Assembly: GCA_022448945.1 (NCBI GenBank)
Contig: JAKVCV010000017.1
Coordinates: forward strand, 1 to 64,000
Source: Saprospiraceae bacterium
Lineage (GTDB): Bacteria > Bacteroidota > Bacteroidia > Chitinophagales > Saprospiraceae
Length of the DNA stretch: 64,000 nucleotides
Direction: 5' to 3'
The notes below the pieces were generated by a model. The model saw only the letters and a program-made list of their open reading frames with translations. It did not search any database and was not told the origin of the DNA. A program made the translations under genes and the position numbers. Positions 17,818 to 27,637 of the stretch are shown here, one piece after another. The stretch's first letter is position 1. Every line of letters starts with the position of its first letter.

Positions 17818-18210
17818 ATGAAAAATCTACTTTTGCTATGTGTCATGTTTGCTTTTGTATCAGTTGGTTCGACCTCTGCTCAATGCCCACATGCCGCTAA
17901 AGCTGCTTCTGCAAAAACAACAACAGCTAAATCATGTACTAAATCTAAAACTGCTTGTACGAAATCTAAAACTGCAAGCGCTACTTCCAAAGCGGGTTGT
18001 ACGAAATCTAAAACTGCTTGTTCAAAATCTGCAAAAGCAACAACTGCTAGTAACACAACAAAAAAATCTTGTTGTAAATCTGGAAAATCAAAATCATCTT
18101 GCTCAAAGAAGGCTTCTACTACTAAATCCAAAACTGTAAATGTTGCACCAGCAAGTAATACACAGTCTGACCGAACATCTGCAGACAACGAAATGGAAAT
18201 CAAAAATTAA
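17818..18210 (+). CDS. Secreted Cys/Lys/Thr/Ser repeat protein
   Basis: The protein is 130 residues. Residues 1-21 are a signal peptide (MKNLLLLCVMFAFVSVGSTSA). The mature chain is low complexity, built from near-repeats of CTKSKTA (DNA unit of 21 bases at 17935, 17956 and 17998), then SCCKSGKSKSSCSKK. It has about eight Cys in a Lys/Ser/Thr/Ala background and almost no hydrophobic residues. It is probably disordered, exported by Sec and highly basic. Cys-rich low-complexity proteins of this type could bind metal or be cross-linked by disulphides; neither can be shown here. A perfect palindromic terminator follows. Confidence 0.75.
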   Translation: MKNLLLLCVMFAFVSVGSTSAQCPHAAKAASAKTTTAKSCTKSKTACTKSKTASATSKAGCTKSKTACSKSAKATTASNTTKKSCCKSGKSKSSCSKKASTTKSKTVNVAPASNTQSDRTSADNEMEIKN

Positions 18211-18247
18211 ATTATTTTGACTATATAATCATTTAGTTTATTATTAT

Positions 18248-18281
18248 AAAAAATGCCTTTCATATATGAAAGGCATTTTTT
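18248..18281 (+). terminator. Terminator after the Cys/Lys repeat gene
   Basis: AAAAAATGCCTTTCAT and ATGAAAGGCATTTTTT form a perfect palindrome of more than 30 bases, with further T on the plus strand. Confidence 0.85.
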
Positions 18282-18403
18282 ATTTTTGTTTTTGACTTAA
18301 GTACACTTTTTATAATTTTCAATTATTTAAGTTGGTATAAATTTCTAATTACTGAACTTAACTCAATTAAAGCTTAATCTTTCTATTTCCTAATTATAAG
18401 AAT

Positions 18404-20425
18404 ATGAAATTCAAATTACATTCTCCTTTCAAGCCTACAGGTGACCAACCTCAGGCAATTGCAGAACTAGTAAAAGGTATAAATGCACAAGAAAAAGCAC
18501 AATGTTTGTTAGGTGTTACAGGTTCAGGAAAGACATTTACAATGGCAAATGTAATTGAACAAACTCAAAGACCAACAATAATTCTTTCGCATAACAAAAC
18601 ACTAACAGCACAATTATATGGTGAATTTAAACAGTTTTTCCCTGACAATGCTGTAGAATATTTTGTCTCATATTATGATTATTATCAACCCGAAGCCTAT
18701 GTAGTTTCTACAGGCACATATATTGAAAAAGATCTAGCCATCAATGAAGAAATAGACAAACTTCGCCTAAGAACTTCATCACAACTTTTATCAGGTCGTA
18801 GAGATATTATTGTAGTAGCTTCTGTTTCATGTATCTATGGTTTAGGAAATCCTGATGATTATAAAAACAGTATTATACGCCTGGAGGTTGGGCAAACCCT
18901 TAGTAGAAATAGTTTTCTATATATGTTAGTTGATAGCCTTTATTCCCGTACAGAAATAGAATTTACTAGAGGCTCTTTCAGAGTACGTGGAGATTCTGTG
19001 GACATTAACCTTCCCTATACAGAAGATGGTTTTAGAATAACTTTCTGGGGTGATGAAATTGAAGAAATTGAACGCATAGAAATATCATCAGGGAAAAACA
19101 TAGAAAACCTCGATACAATTGCTATTTTTCCTGCAAATCTATATGTAGCCCAAAAAGATAGAATGAAAGAAATCATCCGTGAAATAGAGGATGAATTACA
19201 CGATCAGATTGATTATTTCAACAATGAACACAAAAATGAAGAAAGTCAACGGATTCAAGAAAGAGTTACACTTGACCTTGAAATGATGAGACAATTGGGT
19301 TACTGTTCGGGTATAGAAAATTATTCAAGATTTTTTGACGGCAGAAAAGCTGGTGCCCGACCATTTTGTTTATTAGATTACTTTCCTGATGATTATTTAA
19401 TTATAATTGATGAAAGCCATGTAACGCTACCTCAATTTAGAGCAATGCATGGAGGTGACAAAGCCAGAACAACAACTTTAGTTGAACATGGATTCCGTTT
19501 GCCTTCAGCCTATGACAACCGTCCATTAAGTTTTAATGAATTTGAAGGCATTGTCAATCAAGTACTTTATGTGAGTGCTACGCCTTCAGACTATGAATTG
19601 CAGGAAACGGGTGGAACGATAGTAGAACAAATAATTCGACCTACTGGATTGTTAGAACCTACCATTGATGTGCGTCCAACACAGAATCAAATTGATGATT
19701 TACTCGAAGAAATTGACAATTGTATAAAATTAAAACAAAGGGTTCTCATAACAACTATCACAAAAAGAAGTTCGGAAGAACTCGCAAAATATCTAGCTAG
19801 CCTAAATATAAAATGTCGCTACATTCATTCAGAAATTGACACTCTAGAACGTGTAGAAATTCTAAGAGAATTACGTTTAGGTAGCTTTGATGTATTAATT
19901 GGAATCAATTTACTTAGAGAGGGTTTAGATTTGCCAGAAGTTGCACTCGTTGCAATTCTGGATGCAGATAAAGAAGGATTTCTAAGGAACCAAAGATCTT
20001 TAACTCAAACTGCAGGACGTGCCGCAAGAAATGTAAATGGCAGGGTTATTATGTATGCGGACAAAATTACACGTTCAATGCAATTAACAATAGATGAAAC
20101 AGCACGTAGAAGATCAGTTCAAATAGCATATAATAAAAAACATAATATTACACCTACGACAATCAACAAATCACATGACGAAATACTTCAACAAACCTCT
20201 GTAGCTGGTTCTAAAAATTATTTAGAACCTGATAAATCAAAAGAGAATAATATGGTGGCAGATCCTGTTATTCAATTTATGAGTAAAGAACAATTGGAAA
20301 AAACAATTGCCCAATCGAAAAAGAAAATGCAAGCAGCTTCAAAAGACATGGATTTTCTTACGGCTGCAGAGTATCGAGATGAGATGCTTGCCCTGAAAAA
20401 AATGTATGACGAAAAATTTTCTTAG
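18404..20425 (+). CDS. uvrB: Excinuclease ABC subunit B
   Basis: The protein is 673 residues, full length for UvrB. It is the damage-verification helicase of nucleotide excision repair, working with UvrA and UvrC. Visible motifs are Walker A GVTGSGKT near residue 40, the beta-hairpin YYDYYQPEAY, helicase motif II IDESH near 340, VSATPSDYE, LREGLDLPEVALVAILDADKEGFL in pieces, QTAGRAARN (motif VI), and a C-terminal UVR helix pair (TAAEYRDEMLALKK) that contacts UvrC. The start codon gives MKFKLHSPFKPTGDQPQAI, the usual UvrB beginning. It is transcribed alone and convergent with the M23 peptidase gene. Confidence 0.98.
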   Translation: MKFKLHSPFKPTGDQPQAIAELVKGINAQEKAQCLLGVTGSGKTFTMANVIEQTQRPTIILSHNKTLTAQLYGEFKQFFPDNAVEYFVSYYDYYQPEAYVVSTGTYIEKDLAINEEIDKLRLRTSSQLLSGRRDIIVVASVSCIYGLGNPDDYKNSIIRLEVGQTLSRNSFLYMLVDSLYSRTEIEFTRGSFRVRGDSVDINLPYTEDGFRITFWGDEIEEIERIEISSGKNIENLDTIAIFPANLYVAQKDRMKEIIREIEDELHDQIDYFNNEHKNEESQRIQERVTLDLEMMRQLGYCSGIENYSRFFDGRKAGARPFCLLDYFPDDYLIIIDESHVTLPQFRAMHGGDKARTTTLVEHGFRLPSAYDNRPLSFNEFEGIVNQVLYVSATPSDYELQETGGTIVEQIIRPTGLLEPTIDVRPTQNQIDDLLEEIDNCIKLKQRVLITTITKRSSEELAKYLASLNIKCRYIHSEIDTLERVEILRELRLGSFDVLIGINLLREGLDLPEVALVAILDADKEGFLRNQRSLTQTAGRAARNVNGRVIMYADKITRSMQLTIDETARRRSVQIAYNKKHNITPTTINKSHDEILQQTSVAGSKNYLEPDKSKENNMVADPVIQFMSKEQLEKTIAQSKKKMQAASKDMDFLTAAEYRDEMLALKKMYDEKFS

Positions 20426-20439
20426 AAAAATTTCTAACC

Positions 20440-21291
20440 TTAATTTTTAAATTGGATATATCGTTCCGGATTAATAGGTTGCCCATTAATCCACATTTCA
20501 AAATGAAGGTGAGGACCATCTGTCATCTCTCCTGAATTACCAATAATCGCAATACCCTCTCCGGCACGAACAATATCACCTGTCTTTTTAAGATTTATTG
20601 AATTGTGTTTATATAATGAAATCACATTATTACTATGTTGAATAGCAATCATATGGCCTGTTTCAACAGAAAAAGTAGCTACAATAACAGTTCCCTTTTG
20701 TATCGCTTTAACATGTTTACCTTTAGGAGCAACGATGTCTGTACCATAATGATTTCTTCTTGGTGCAAAAGTATCTGACACCATTCCTGTTAATGGAGGC
20801 GTAAAGATCATATCACTTATATTAGTCTCTCCCTGTAGAGTGTTTTCTATTAAATTCCCTAATTCTACTTCATTATCAACGCTTTCCATTAATTCTCTAA
20901 GTTCTTCGGCCTTTTGAGGGACAACAACTTCCTTACCTCCATTTTTTGAAGTAGGATCTTCAATATCTTCTTCGTACTCAAATTGTTCATGAACCAACTT
21001 TTTGACTTTATCAATAAACAAATCCCGGGCCATTACTGCTTGTTCAAGAGAATCTATTTGAATAAAGATTGTTGTAAGTTCAGATCTAATATGCTGATTA
21101 CTTCTTTCTGGGACAATACGTCCTAAAGGCGTATAAACTAAAAGAAGTACAGTTAAAATACTAATAAAAAGGACACATAGCCCTAGGATTGAAAAGACAA
21201 CAAAAGGTTTTAACCGAAAGGATCGCTCTTCTTGAAATGTTTCATTGTTTTTAAGTACTAATCTGTACTTTTCATCTACCCATTTAAACAT
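20440..21291 (-). CDS. M23 family (LytM-type) membrane-anchored peptidase
   Basis: The protein is 283 residues. One transmembrane helix lies at about residues 27-52 (FVVFSILGLCVLFISILTVL), with a short cytoplasmic N-terminus. A short coiled-coil periplasmic segment follows, then a C-terminal peptidase M23 domain (about 165-283). Zinc-ligand motifs are present: NHYGTD (HxxxD) and PHLHFEMW (HxH), so the enzyme should be active against peptidoglycan cross-bridges. Bacteroidota genomes usually carry a protein of this layout beside housekeeping genes. The minus-strand octamer TACTTTTG at 21387-21394, about 96 bases upstream, fits a -7 element. Cell-wall remodelling is the likely role. Confidence 0.9.
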   Translation of the reverse strand: MFKWVDEKYRLVLKNNETFQEERSFRLKPFVVFSILGLCVLFISILTVLLLVYTPLGRIVPERSNQHIRSELTTIFIQIDSLEQAVMARDLFIDKVKKLVHEQFEYEEDIEDPTSKNGGKEVVVPQKAEELRELMESVDNEVELGNLIENTLQGETNISDMIFTPPLTGMVSDTFAPRRNHYGTDIVAPKGKHVKAIQKGTVIVATFSVETGHMIAIQHSNNVISLYKHNSINLKKTGDIVRAGEGIAIIGNSGEMTDGPHLHFEMWINGQPINPERYIQFKN

Positions 21292-21601
21292 AAAATAAAA
21301 TTTAACACAATCAGATTAAAGTATTAAACAGAGAATAATTATCCGAAAATCAACAATTTTAGAAATAAAAATTCAACAATAAGTAGCAAAAGTAACAATT
21401 ATAGTGATTGAAATGGTAGATATTCTCTTAGACTTTCGTTAAAAATTGAAAACAAAGCAGTAAAAATGAAATAAAGAGCGTATTTTTGTATAAGTTCAAA
21501 CTGTTTTGGGGTTTTCACGTTTATATATGTAGATGTAGCGTTTCTTGAAAAGCCCCATGGTTCTGTTTTAAACCCTAAATTATAGATATAAAATACAGTT
21601 A
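21292..21601. other. Divergent intergenic region between M23 peptidase and porW
   Basis: The region is AT-rich. It holds a possible minus-strand -7 (21387-21394, TACTTTTG) for the peptidase and a possible plus-strand -7 (21481-21488, TATTTTTG) for porW. Neither has a convincing -33. Nothing else is seen. Confidence 0.45.
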
Positions 21602-24403
21602 ATGAGAAGTCTATTTATATTTATTGTCTCTATTTTATCGCTTAACATCCTATTTTGGGGGTGTACTAAGCAAACATTAATAACTAAACCCTACCATAGC
21701 CTTACAGGACGATATAATGCTTACTATAATGCCAATATGCGCCTTATGGAAAGTTTTGACTTGCTTAACAAACAGCACCAAGACAACTACAACAGACTTC
21801 TCCATATGTATCCATATGCTGCTGTAGAAGATGTGAGTTCAGTAAACGACGCTTTAGACGTTACCATAACAAAATCTGCCAGAAATATAAAATTACATTC
21901 AATAGGCAACTGGACAGATGACAGCTATTTCTTAATGGGTAAAGCAGAATTCTTAAAAAAAGAATACGAGAGATGTGCTAACACTTTTAAATTTATAGTA
22001 GATAAGTACCACCCTGAAAACGTTGCTAAAGAGTTAGCGAAATTAAAAAAGGAAAGCAAAAAGAAAAAACGAAAAAAGAAAAAACGAAAAAAGAAAAAAC
22101 GAAAAAAGAAAAAACGAAAAAAGAAAAAGACAAATAATGAACCGGAACCTGAAGATGAAGAACCTATTAATTATGGCATTAAACATCGCCCAATAAGATA
22201 TAATGCGATGCTTTGGCTATCAAAAGCATATATTGAGCTTGGGCAATTCGATGAAGCAGGATACTTTTTAAGACAACTAGAAAGTGACTTACAAGTGCCT
22301 TATAAATTAAGGCCACAAATTCAAGCAGTTATTGCCTATAGTTGGATTACCCAAAAAGAATACTTCAAAGCTATTGAACCTCTTGAATTAGCAATAAGGG
22401 ATACCAAACGCAAAACAATTAAAAACCGCTATGTTTATCTACTTGGCCAAATATACCAAATGCAAGAAAACAACCAACTGGCCATGGAACAATTCCACAA
22501 AGTACTTCGATTGAAACCAAGTTATGAAATGGAATTTAATGCCCGTTTAAATATGGTTAAAAATGCAGCCAGTGCAACGGGCAAAAAAGTAGTTGACCCT
22601 GAAATTGCCTTAAAACGTATGCTCCGCGATTCAAAAAATGAAGAATACAAAGATCAAATATATTTCTCTCTTGCCCAGATAGAATTAAAAGAAGGTAAAA
22701 CAGAAAAAGGCATTCTTACCCTAAAAGAATCCTTGAAGTTTAGCTCTAGTAATGCTCAACGGACTGAAGGTTGCTTGATGTTAGCTAAGCTGTTTTATGA
22801 AAAAGATGATTTTGTTCAAGCTTTTGCTTATTATGATAGCACAGTAATGTTCATGAAAAAAAATGATGAACGATATGTAATGGCAGATATGTTCAAACGT
22901 AGATTAACTGGTGTAGCTACAAATATGATCATTGTCTTAGACAAAGATAGCATGAGAGTTGTTGGGGCCTGGAAAAGACCGAAACAAGAACGATGGGCTA
23001 TCTTAGGGATGGAAAATGAATCGAAAATAGCACCCGAACTTACATCTAATAAAGGTAAAGAATCCGAAGAAAAAATCAACTTTAAAAAATCTAATAGTTT
23101 TACACCAAGAAGCCCCATGCCTAGCCGGGGGGGTAACAGAACTACCAAGGGTCCTGTTAGTATCTCAGAAACAGCACTTCAAAAATCTAAATTCCCTTTA
23201 TATAATGCTACTTTAAAGAAAAAAGGAGAACGGGAATTTGAAAAAAGGTGGTCTACCAGAGCCTGGGTTGACAATTGGCGTCAATCTGAAAGAGGCGAAG
23301 AAGACATAGAGATTGAAAACGGAGAAGAATTAGTAACGGTACCAAAAACACAAAAGGAAATTGATGAATACCTAAAGAAGAAAGGTGTACCTATGACAGA
23401 TCAGGAAGAAATTGCGTTAATAAAACAACTTTGTGAAGCGATGTTCAAAGCCGCAGAACATTACCGAGAAGATTTAGGAAGAAAAGATAAAGCACTTCAA
23501 TTAATTAATCGACTTGTAAATTCTTACCCTGACAATAGTTATGCTGTTGAGGCAATGTTTTTAGCTTACAATATCTATTTTGAGGAAAAAAATATTCCAA
23601 AAGTTAACTTTTACAAAAACGAAATCCTAAACAAATATCCTGATTCAAATATTGCAAAAGTACTAAGCGACCCTAATTTTGCTAATTCTGTTAAAATTAA
23701 ATATGAATCAATAAATAGATATTTTGATAGCACTTACACAATGATACAAGAAGGTCAGGCTCAAAAAGCACTTGACCGCGTAAGAGCATTACCAAATAAG
23801 TTTGGAGAAAATTATGAAATGAAAGCCCGTTTTGCAATACTAGAGGCTATGTGTGTAGGTGGTATAAAAGGAGAAAAAGATTATATTAAGGCATTAAAAG
23901 TTATTGTTACTAGTTTCCCTGATTCAAAAGAAGAGATTCAGGCAAAAGCGATGATTGCTATCCTTAATAAAAACAAATCTTCTAAAGACAAAAAAACACT
24001 CAATATTAACACTGATGAATTTATGCAGAAAGGAGATCTTGTGCCATACAAGTTGAATTTAAAAACTAAACATTTAGTTTTAATTGTATTTGAAAATAAA
24101 AAAACAAAAATCAATCAACATAGAGCTCCTGTTACAACTTTTAATAATAAATTTTACGCTACCAACAGACTTAGTACTTCTTCAATCTTAGTAGATGGTG
24201 GTATCCCCAGTTTAACTGTCCGTGCATTTGCAAATGGTGATCTAGCAATGAAATATGTTGTTGACGCTCGTTCAAATCCAGAATTTTTAACTAACGTAAA
24301 AGGATTTAAGATTTATGCCATATCTCAACAGAATTACAATTTGGCTCTTTCTACTCAAAAGTTTTTTCAATACATCGATTTTTTTGAAAAAAATTACCGT
24401 TAA
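21602..24403 (+). CDS. porW: T9SS lipoprotein PorW/SprE, tetratricopeptide type
   Basis: The protein is 933 residues. The signal peptide MRSLFIFIVSILSLNILFWGC ends in a lipidated Cys21, followed by KPYHSLTGRYNAYYNANMRL, a typical SprE/PorW beginning. Many tetratricopeptide-like helical pairs follow (for example ALQLINRLVNSYPDNSYAVEAM). In Flavobacterium SprE and in Porphyromonas PorW the protein is needed for T9SS secretion and interacts with PorN/GldN. Residues about 152-176 are an unusual Lys/Arg block coded by a 15-base tandem repeat, before an acidic EPEPEDEEP. A terminator follows directly. GldN, the reported partner of PorW, is coded 3 kb downstream. Confidence 0.88.
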   Translation: MRSLFIFIVSILSLNILFWGCTKQTLITKPYHSLTGRYNAYYNANMRLMESFDLLNKQHQDNYNRLLHMYPYAAVEDVSSVNDALDVTITKSARNIKLHSIGNWTDDSYFLMGKAEFLKKEYERCANTFKFIVDKYHPENVAKELAKLKKESKKKKRKKKKRKKKKRKKKKRKKKKTNNEPEPEDEEPINYGIKHRPIRYNAMLWLSKAYIELGQFDEAGYFLRQLESDLQVPYKLRPQIQAVIAYSWITQKEYFKAIEPLELAIRDTKRKTIKNRYVYLLGQIYQMQENNQLAMEQFHKVLRLKPSYEMEFNARLNMVKNAASATGKKVVDPEIALKRMLRDSKNEEYKDQIYFSLAQIELKEGKTEKGILTLKESLKFSSSNAQRTEGCLMLAKLFYEKDDFVQAFAYYDSTVMFMKKNDERYVMADMFKRRLTGVATNMIIVLDKDSMRVVGAWKRPKQERWAILGMENESKIAPELTSNKGKESEEKINFKKSNSFTPRSPMPSRGGNRTTKGPVSISETALQKSKFPLYNATLKKKGEREFEKRWSTRAWVDNWRQSERGEEDIEIENGEELVTVPKTQKEIDEYLKKKGVPMTDQEEIALIKQLCEAMFKAAEHYREDLGRKDKALQLINRLVNSYPDNSYAVEAMFLAYNIYFEEKNIPKVNFYKNEILNKYPDSNIAKVLSDPNFANSVKIKYESINRYFDSTYTMIQEGQAQKALDRVRALPNKFGENYEMKARFAILEAMCVGGIKGEKDYIKALKVIVTSFPDSKEEIQAKAMIAILNKNKSSKDKKTLNINTDEFMQKGDLVPYKLNLKTKHLVLIVFENKKTKINQHRAPVTTFNNKFYATNRLSTSSILVDGGIPSLTVRAFANGDLAMKYVVDARSNPEFLTNVKGFKIYAISQQNYNLALSTQKFFQYIDFFEKNYR
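22056..22129 (+). repeat. 15-base tandem repeat coding KKKKR units inside porW
   Basis: The unit AACGAAAAAAGAAAA recurs with the C of ACG at 22070, 22085, 22100 and 22115, an exact 15-base period. It stays in frame and codes an almost pure Lys/Arg segment. Confidence 0.9.
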
Positions 24404-24429
24404 ATCAGAAATTCGACCATTTGATAAAT

Positions 24430-24456
24430 TGGTATTTCTTCTAGAAAGAGATACCA
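24430..24456 (+). terminator. Terminator after porW
   Basis: GGTATTTCTT pairs with AAGAGATACC (one G-U) around a 5-base loop, then T runs to 24467. It lies shortly after the porW stop codon. Confidence 0.75.
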
Positions 24457-24606
24457 TTTCTTTTTTTATCTTTGTTATGTATTGCTTAATGCAAAGACAA
24501 ATTATTTTTTATGATAAATGCACATTCGAGATCTTATAGACAATAATGATTTACATTTAACATAAATTTACCAGTAATTTACTTTTTGTGCCCCAGATCA
24601 AAAACT

Positions 24607-27291
24607 ATGCAAGACAATTTTAATGACATTGAACCTTCTGAGGAATCTATTAATGAACCAACTCCACAGGTTTGTCAGGAACAACGTGTTAAAAAATACA
24701 AAAAGTTTATCAAATGGATGTGGCGGTTATATTTCTTGGGAATATTGTTTGCAACTGGAATATTCATAATGCTCTCATATGATTTACCCTCCTTCGAATA
24801 TCTTGAAAACCCAAGAAGCCGAATTGCTTCTAATATCTTTTCCGCCGATGGTAAACTCTTGGGGAAATATTACATAGAGAACAGAACACCTGTAGATTAT
24901 GATAGTTTATCCCCACACCTAATTAATTCAGTAATTGCAACTGAAGATATTCGTTATTTAAATCATTCAGGAATAGATGCTGAAGCATTGGCTAGAGTAT
25001 TTGTTAAAACATTGATCCTTCAACAAAAAAATGCAGGGGGTGGAAGTACGATTTCTCAACAATTGGCAAAATTACTGGTCGGGCGCCCTAACACTAAAGA
25101 TAAAGGCAGCTTAGTTCGTACGTGGTTATTGATTTCTACAAAATTAAAAGAATGGCTTACCGCTGTAAAACTAGAAAGGTCATATACAAAAGAAGAAATT
25201 ATTGCACTTTATTTTAATGAATTTGATTTTCTTTATGGAGCTAATGGTATTAAATCTGCCGCCAAAATATATTTTGACAAACGTCCTAGTACCCTCAACA
25301 TCAATGAAGCTGCAATGTTAGTTCGCATGTTGAAAAACCCTTCAAGATATAATCCAAAAAAATACCCAGAACGTGCAAAAAAAGGTAGAGAACAAGTACT
25401 TAAAAACCTCCAGTTAAATGGACATATCTCTCAAGAAGAATATCATCGGTTAAGGCAGTTGCCAATTGATATTTCCAAGTTTAAAATCCAAAACCATAAT
25501 GATGGCATTGCCACTTATTTCAGAATGTATTTGCGCGATCATCTCAAAAAATTATTGGTGAAATTAGCGAAAGATGACCCTCAATATCAAAAGCCTGACG
25601 GAACACCATATGATATATACAGAGATGGATTAAATATTTATACAACCATTGATTCCAGAGTTCAAAAACATGCTGAAAAAGCGGCTTGGGACCACCTAAA
25701 AGAACACCAAGTAAAGTTATTTAAAACATGGAAAGACTGGAATCACCCTGACCCTAAAATCAATTCTAAAATTAAAAATCCTTGGACACGGAAAGCAGAA
25801 AAGAGCACAGATACTGAAATGGATTTACGGAGATTAGGCCTTCTTAAACAAATATGGGGTACTGACCGCTATCAAAGAGTTAGACCAAAATTTTTAACTA
25901 CAGCTGTGAATCATAACTTGAAAGATATTGATATAGATAGAATATTTCAAATTATAGCCTATGACAAAAAACCTAAAAGAAAAAACCCTTATGGTCCCCT
26001 GATAGATGGTAAACTTCTATTAAAAAAGTGGGAAAAAACTGGTTTTATCTCTGAAGCTCAGGCTCAGAACTATAAAAACGTATTGTCTAATAAACAAACT
26101 ATTGATTCCCTAACCAATCAATATGATGCTATCATGCAATACATGAAAACACCTGTCAAAACCACCATTTTTGCATATAATAAACGAGGTGAAAAGGACA
26201 CTTTAATTAGCCCTTTTGATTCTATTCGCTACCATAGAATGCATCTGCAAACAGGAATGTTAGCCGTAGACCCCAGAACAGGATATATAAAAGCTTGGGT
26301 GGGCGGAATAAATCACAAATATTTCAAGTATGATCACGTAAATAAAGAAAAATTTGCCCGTCAAGTTGGATCTACCATCAAACCTTTCCTTTATGCTCTA
26401 ACGGTGTATCAAAAAGGATATTCTCCTTGCTTCAAAGTCTGGGACCAACCCACCACGATTGCAAAAGGAGAAGGACAATTTGGCCTATTAGAAGATTGGA
26501 CACCAAGAAATGCAGATGGATATAGTGGTGATGAAATCACTTTAACTGAAGCATTGAATCGTTCATTAAATTCAGTTTCTGCTTATTTAATGAAAGAACT
26601 CAAAGGTCCTGAACCTTTTAGAAGTTTTCTTGCCGAAGTAGGTATAGATACTTCAAATAACAGAGTTCCTGTGTCTGCTTCAATTTGTTTAGGCGTACCA
26701 GATCTTTCGCCATTTGAGATGACTGGAGGTTATACAATATTTGCGAATGCAGGCACTTATACTGAACCTGTTTTTATTGATAAAATTGAAGATAAAAATG
26801 GAAATGCTATCTATTTAGCCGGTGAGGATCAAGATTCAGAACCAATTCTTTCTGAGCAAAGTGCGTATGTTATGAACAGCATGTTACAAAAGATCCAACA
26901 AGGTCGTTTAAAAGGTGTTAAATGTGAATATGGAGGTAAAACTGGAACAACTAACTACCAGGCAGATGGTTGGTTTATGGGCATTACCCCAGACCTTGTA
27001 ATAGGCACCTGGGTAGGCTGTGATGACCGATTTATAAGATTTAGGAGTCTAGCAAATGGTCAGGGTGCTAGAATGGCTCGACCTATTTTTCAAAATATCT
27101 TGTTAAACATGCAAGCAGATACTACGCTTAAAGATGATCAAGTATTTAATCCTATGTCAAAATTCCCAGTCCCAAAAGAAATTAATAGAGAAATGGATTG
27201 CCTAAAATTTGATCAGTTTATGGAACAAGAATTAAGAGATGAAGGAAATGATGCTACTAATACAGATGTCTATGAGGATGAAGATTATTAA
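24607..27291 (+). CDS. Penicillin-binding protein 1A (bifunctional transglycosylase/transpeptidase)
   Basis: The protein is 894 residues from MQDNFNDIEPSEE; an ATG seven codons upstream is possible. One transmembrane helix lies near residues 40-60. The GT51 transglycosylase domain carries ATEDIRYLNHSGID (catalytic Glu) and GGGSTISQQLAKLL. The transpeptidase domain carries the active-site Ser in GSTIKPFLY, the SxN motif in RSLNSVSAYLM and KTGTT. It polymerises and cross-links peptidoglycan at the inner membrane. A region between the two domains (about 370-520) is longer than in many homologues and contains a Pro/Lys-rich segment. It stands alone between porW and gldN. Confidence 0.95.
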   Translation: MQDNFNDIEPSEESINEPTPQVCQEQRVKKYKKFIKWMWRLYFLGILFATGIFIMLSYDLPSFEYLENPRSRIASNIFSADGKLLGKYYIENRTPVDYDSLSPHLINSVIATEDIRYLNHSGIDAEALARVFVKTLILQQKNAGGGSTISQQLAKLLVGRPNTKDKGSLVRTWLLISTKLKEWLTAVKLERSYTKEEIIALYFNEFDFLYGANGIKSAAKIYFDKRPSTLNINEAAMLVRMLKNPSRYNPKKYPERAKKGREQVLKNLQLNGHISQEEYHRLRQLPIDISKFKIQNHNDGIATYFRMYLRDHLKKLLVKLAKDDPQYQKPDGTPYDIYRDGLNIYTTIDSRVQKHAEKAAWDHLKEHQVKLFKTWKDWNHPDPKINSKIKNPWTRKAEKSTDTEMDLRRLGLLKQIWGTDRYQRVRPKFLTTAVNHNLKDIDIDRIFQIIAYDKKPKRKNPYGPLIDGKLLLKKWEKTGFISEAQAQNYKNVLSNKQTIDSLTNQYDAIMQYMKTPVKTTIFAYNKRGEKDTLISPFDSIRYHRMHLQTGMLAVDPRTGYIKAWVGGINHKYFKYDHVNKEKFARQVGSTIKPFLYALTVYQKGYSPCFKVWDQPTTIAKGEGQFGLLEDWTPRNADGYSGDEITLTEALNRSLNSVSAYLMKELKGPEPFRSFLAEVGIDTSNNRVPVSASICLGVPDLSPFEMTGGYTIFANAGTYTEPVFIDKIEDKNGNAIYLAGEDQDSEPILSEQSAYVMNSMLQKIQQGRLKGVKCEYGGKTGTTNYQADGWFMGITPDLVIGTWVGCDDRFIRFRSLANGQGARMARPIFQNILLNMQADTTLKDDQVFNPMSKFPVPKEINREMDCLKFDQFMEQELRDEGNDATNTDVYEDEDY

Positions 27292-27637
27292 CAACTAAAG
27301 CTACGTTCAAACCCTTCCTTACTACTATAAACTAATGTTATACATCTTAAAATTATGTTATCATTACAGAATAATCATAATAAGTATAAAATTCTGTCGT
27401 TAATCTATTGTGTTTAGCTATAATTCTCGTTAAGACTATCCTTAATTTGTAAACCTACCATTAACTTCTATATAGTTGCAATTATTTTTTACAAGATTGA
27501 TTTTCTATTAGTTACAGCCTAATTATTCATTCTAGAATATCATTCTCTTAAACATAGAAAAGATCAATTCTATAAGATTATAGAAGGTCTTAAATATAAG
27601 CTTACAACTATTTTTAATAACCTATAAAAAAAGCACA
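27292..27637. other. Intergenic region upstream of gldN
   Basis: The sequence is AT-rich with no convincing reading frame, hairpin with T run, or strong TAnnTTTG element. It presumably holds the gldN promoter. Confidence 0.4.
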
